A DNA stretch of 33,351 nucleotides, taken from NCBI RefSeq assembly GCF_001311825.1, contig NZ_BBCB01000031.1:1-33351 (forward strand), in the 5' to 3' direction. Under the pieces are notes generated by a model that searched no databases, was not told where the DNA came from, and saw only the letters and a list, made by a program, of their open reading frames with translations. The position numbers and the translations under genes are program-made. The stretch is from Salidesulfovibrio brasiliensis JCM 12178 (lineage in GTDB: Bacteria; Desulfobacterota; Desulfovibrionia; Desulfovibrionales; Desulfovibrionaceae). Shown in pieces: positions 33,221-33,351 of this stretch (the first letter of the stretch is position 1; each line of letters opens with the position of its first letter).

Positions 33221-33351
33221 ATGGCACGAAGCGTCATTGAAATCTGCAACAACGCGCTGCTCGATCTTGGCGAGGACCCCATAATGTCACTGGATGACGG
33301 CAGCAAGGGGGCACAGCTCTGCTCGCGCCGCTGGCCCGCCGTGCGCGACGC
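33221..33351 (+). CDS. Possible phage structural protein, start only
   Basis: The window ends 43 codons into a reading frame beginning ARSVIEICNNALLDLGEDPI, followed by MSLDDGSKGAQLCSRRWPAVRDA. The 'ALLDLG..PI.SLDDGS.GA..C..RW..VRD' pattern is like the N-terminus of small phage head-tail connector or DNA-stabilisation proteins (gp4/tail tubular A-like), recognised by eye. AGGAG lies 6 nt before the ATG. If right, a prophage continues to the right. The 3' part is outside the window. Confidence 0.55.
   Translation, partial: MARSVIEICNNALLDLGEDPIMSLDDGSKGAQLCSRRWPAVRD

Noticed and set aside
33060..33284. Plus-strand frame before the last gene
   Set aside because: No ribosome site, overlaps the better-supported gene at 33221.
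1..33351. CRISPR array
   Set aside because: No regularly spaced direct repeats were seen anywhere in the window.

Overview
The window looks like a chromosomal segment from a GC-rich, delta-proteobacterial sulfate reducer of the Desulfovibrio/Pseudodesulfovibrio type. This is inferred from gene style (many PAS-rich sensor kinases and HD-GYP proteins, a hisC-cmk pair, a sigma54-type promoter) and not from a marker gene. All functions are read from sequence motifs and no database search was run.

Layout. 1-667 is a gene-poor stretch with large nested palindromes. 668-3011 (minus) carries hisC-cmk and a universal stress protein, each with a terminator. A small protein of unknown function (3280-3753, plus) has a sigma54-type promoter. 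3811-5545 (minus) is a tight operon pncC/cinA-type, thpR and a membrane protein. A small membrane protein (5626-6045) converges on a membrane sensor kinase (6035-8315), which lies downstream of a MATE transporter (8394-9740). Divergent from MATE is a complete-looking trp attenuator (leader peptide with WWWRW, three mutually exclusive hairpins) in front of a stand-alone trpB. After a 199-bp nested inverted-repeat element come a LytTR regulator, a LytS-type kinase and a CstA/BtsT carrier, a probable pyruvate-sensing and uptake unit. A YqgA/DUF554 membrane protein follows on the minus strand.

At 16637 there is a tRNA-Leu(CAA). Its last 20 nt, plus its terminator, are repeated exactly (62 bp) 5543 bp downstream. 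This marks a small AT-richer integrated island (16704-22308). The island holds the N-terminal remnant of a tyrosine integrase, a MEDS-PAS-PAS hybrid histidine kinase and a convergent PAS-PAS-PAS-GGDEF cyclase. No complete integrase is left.

Right of the island are tspO with a periplasmic solute-binding protein, arfB (ribosome rescue), a sensor kinase translationally coupled to a REC-HD-GYP c-di-GMP phosphodiesterase, a tetR-MFP-ABC ATPase-ABC permease export operon with a palindromic operator, a DUF3391-HD-GYP protein, and the first 43 codons of a probable phage structural gene at the right edge.

A striking general feature is that eleven genes are broken by a total of thirteen apparent frameshifts, and every one is repaired by adding a single base, often in a G/C run. 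This points to systematic sequencing deletions rather than mass gene decay. I annotate these as single genes and give the break positions. c-di-GMP signalling (one GGDEF, two HD-GYP) and PAS-based sensing dominate the window.
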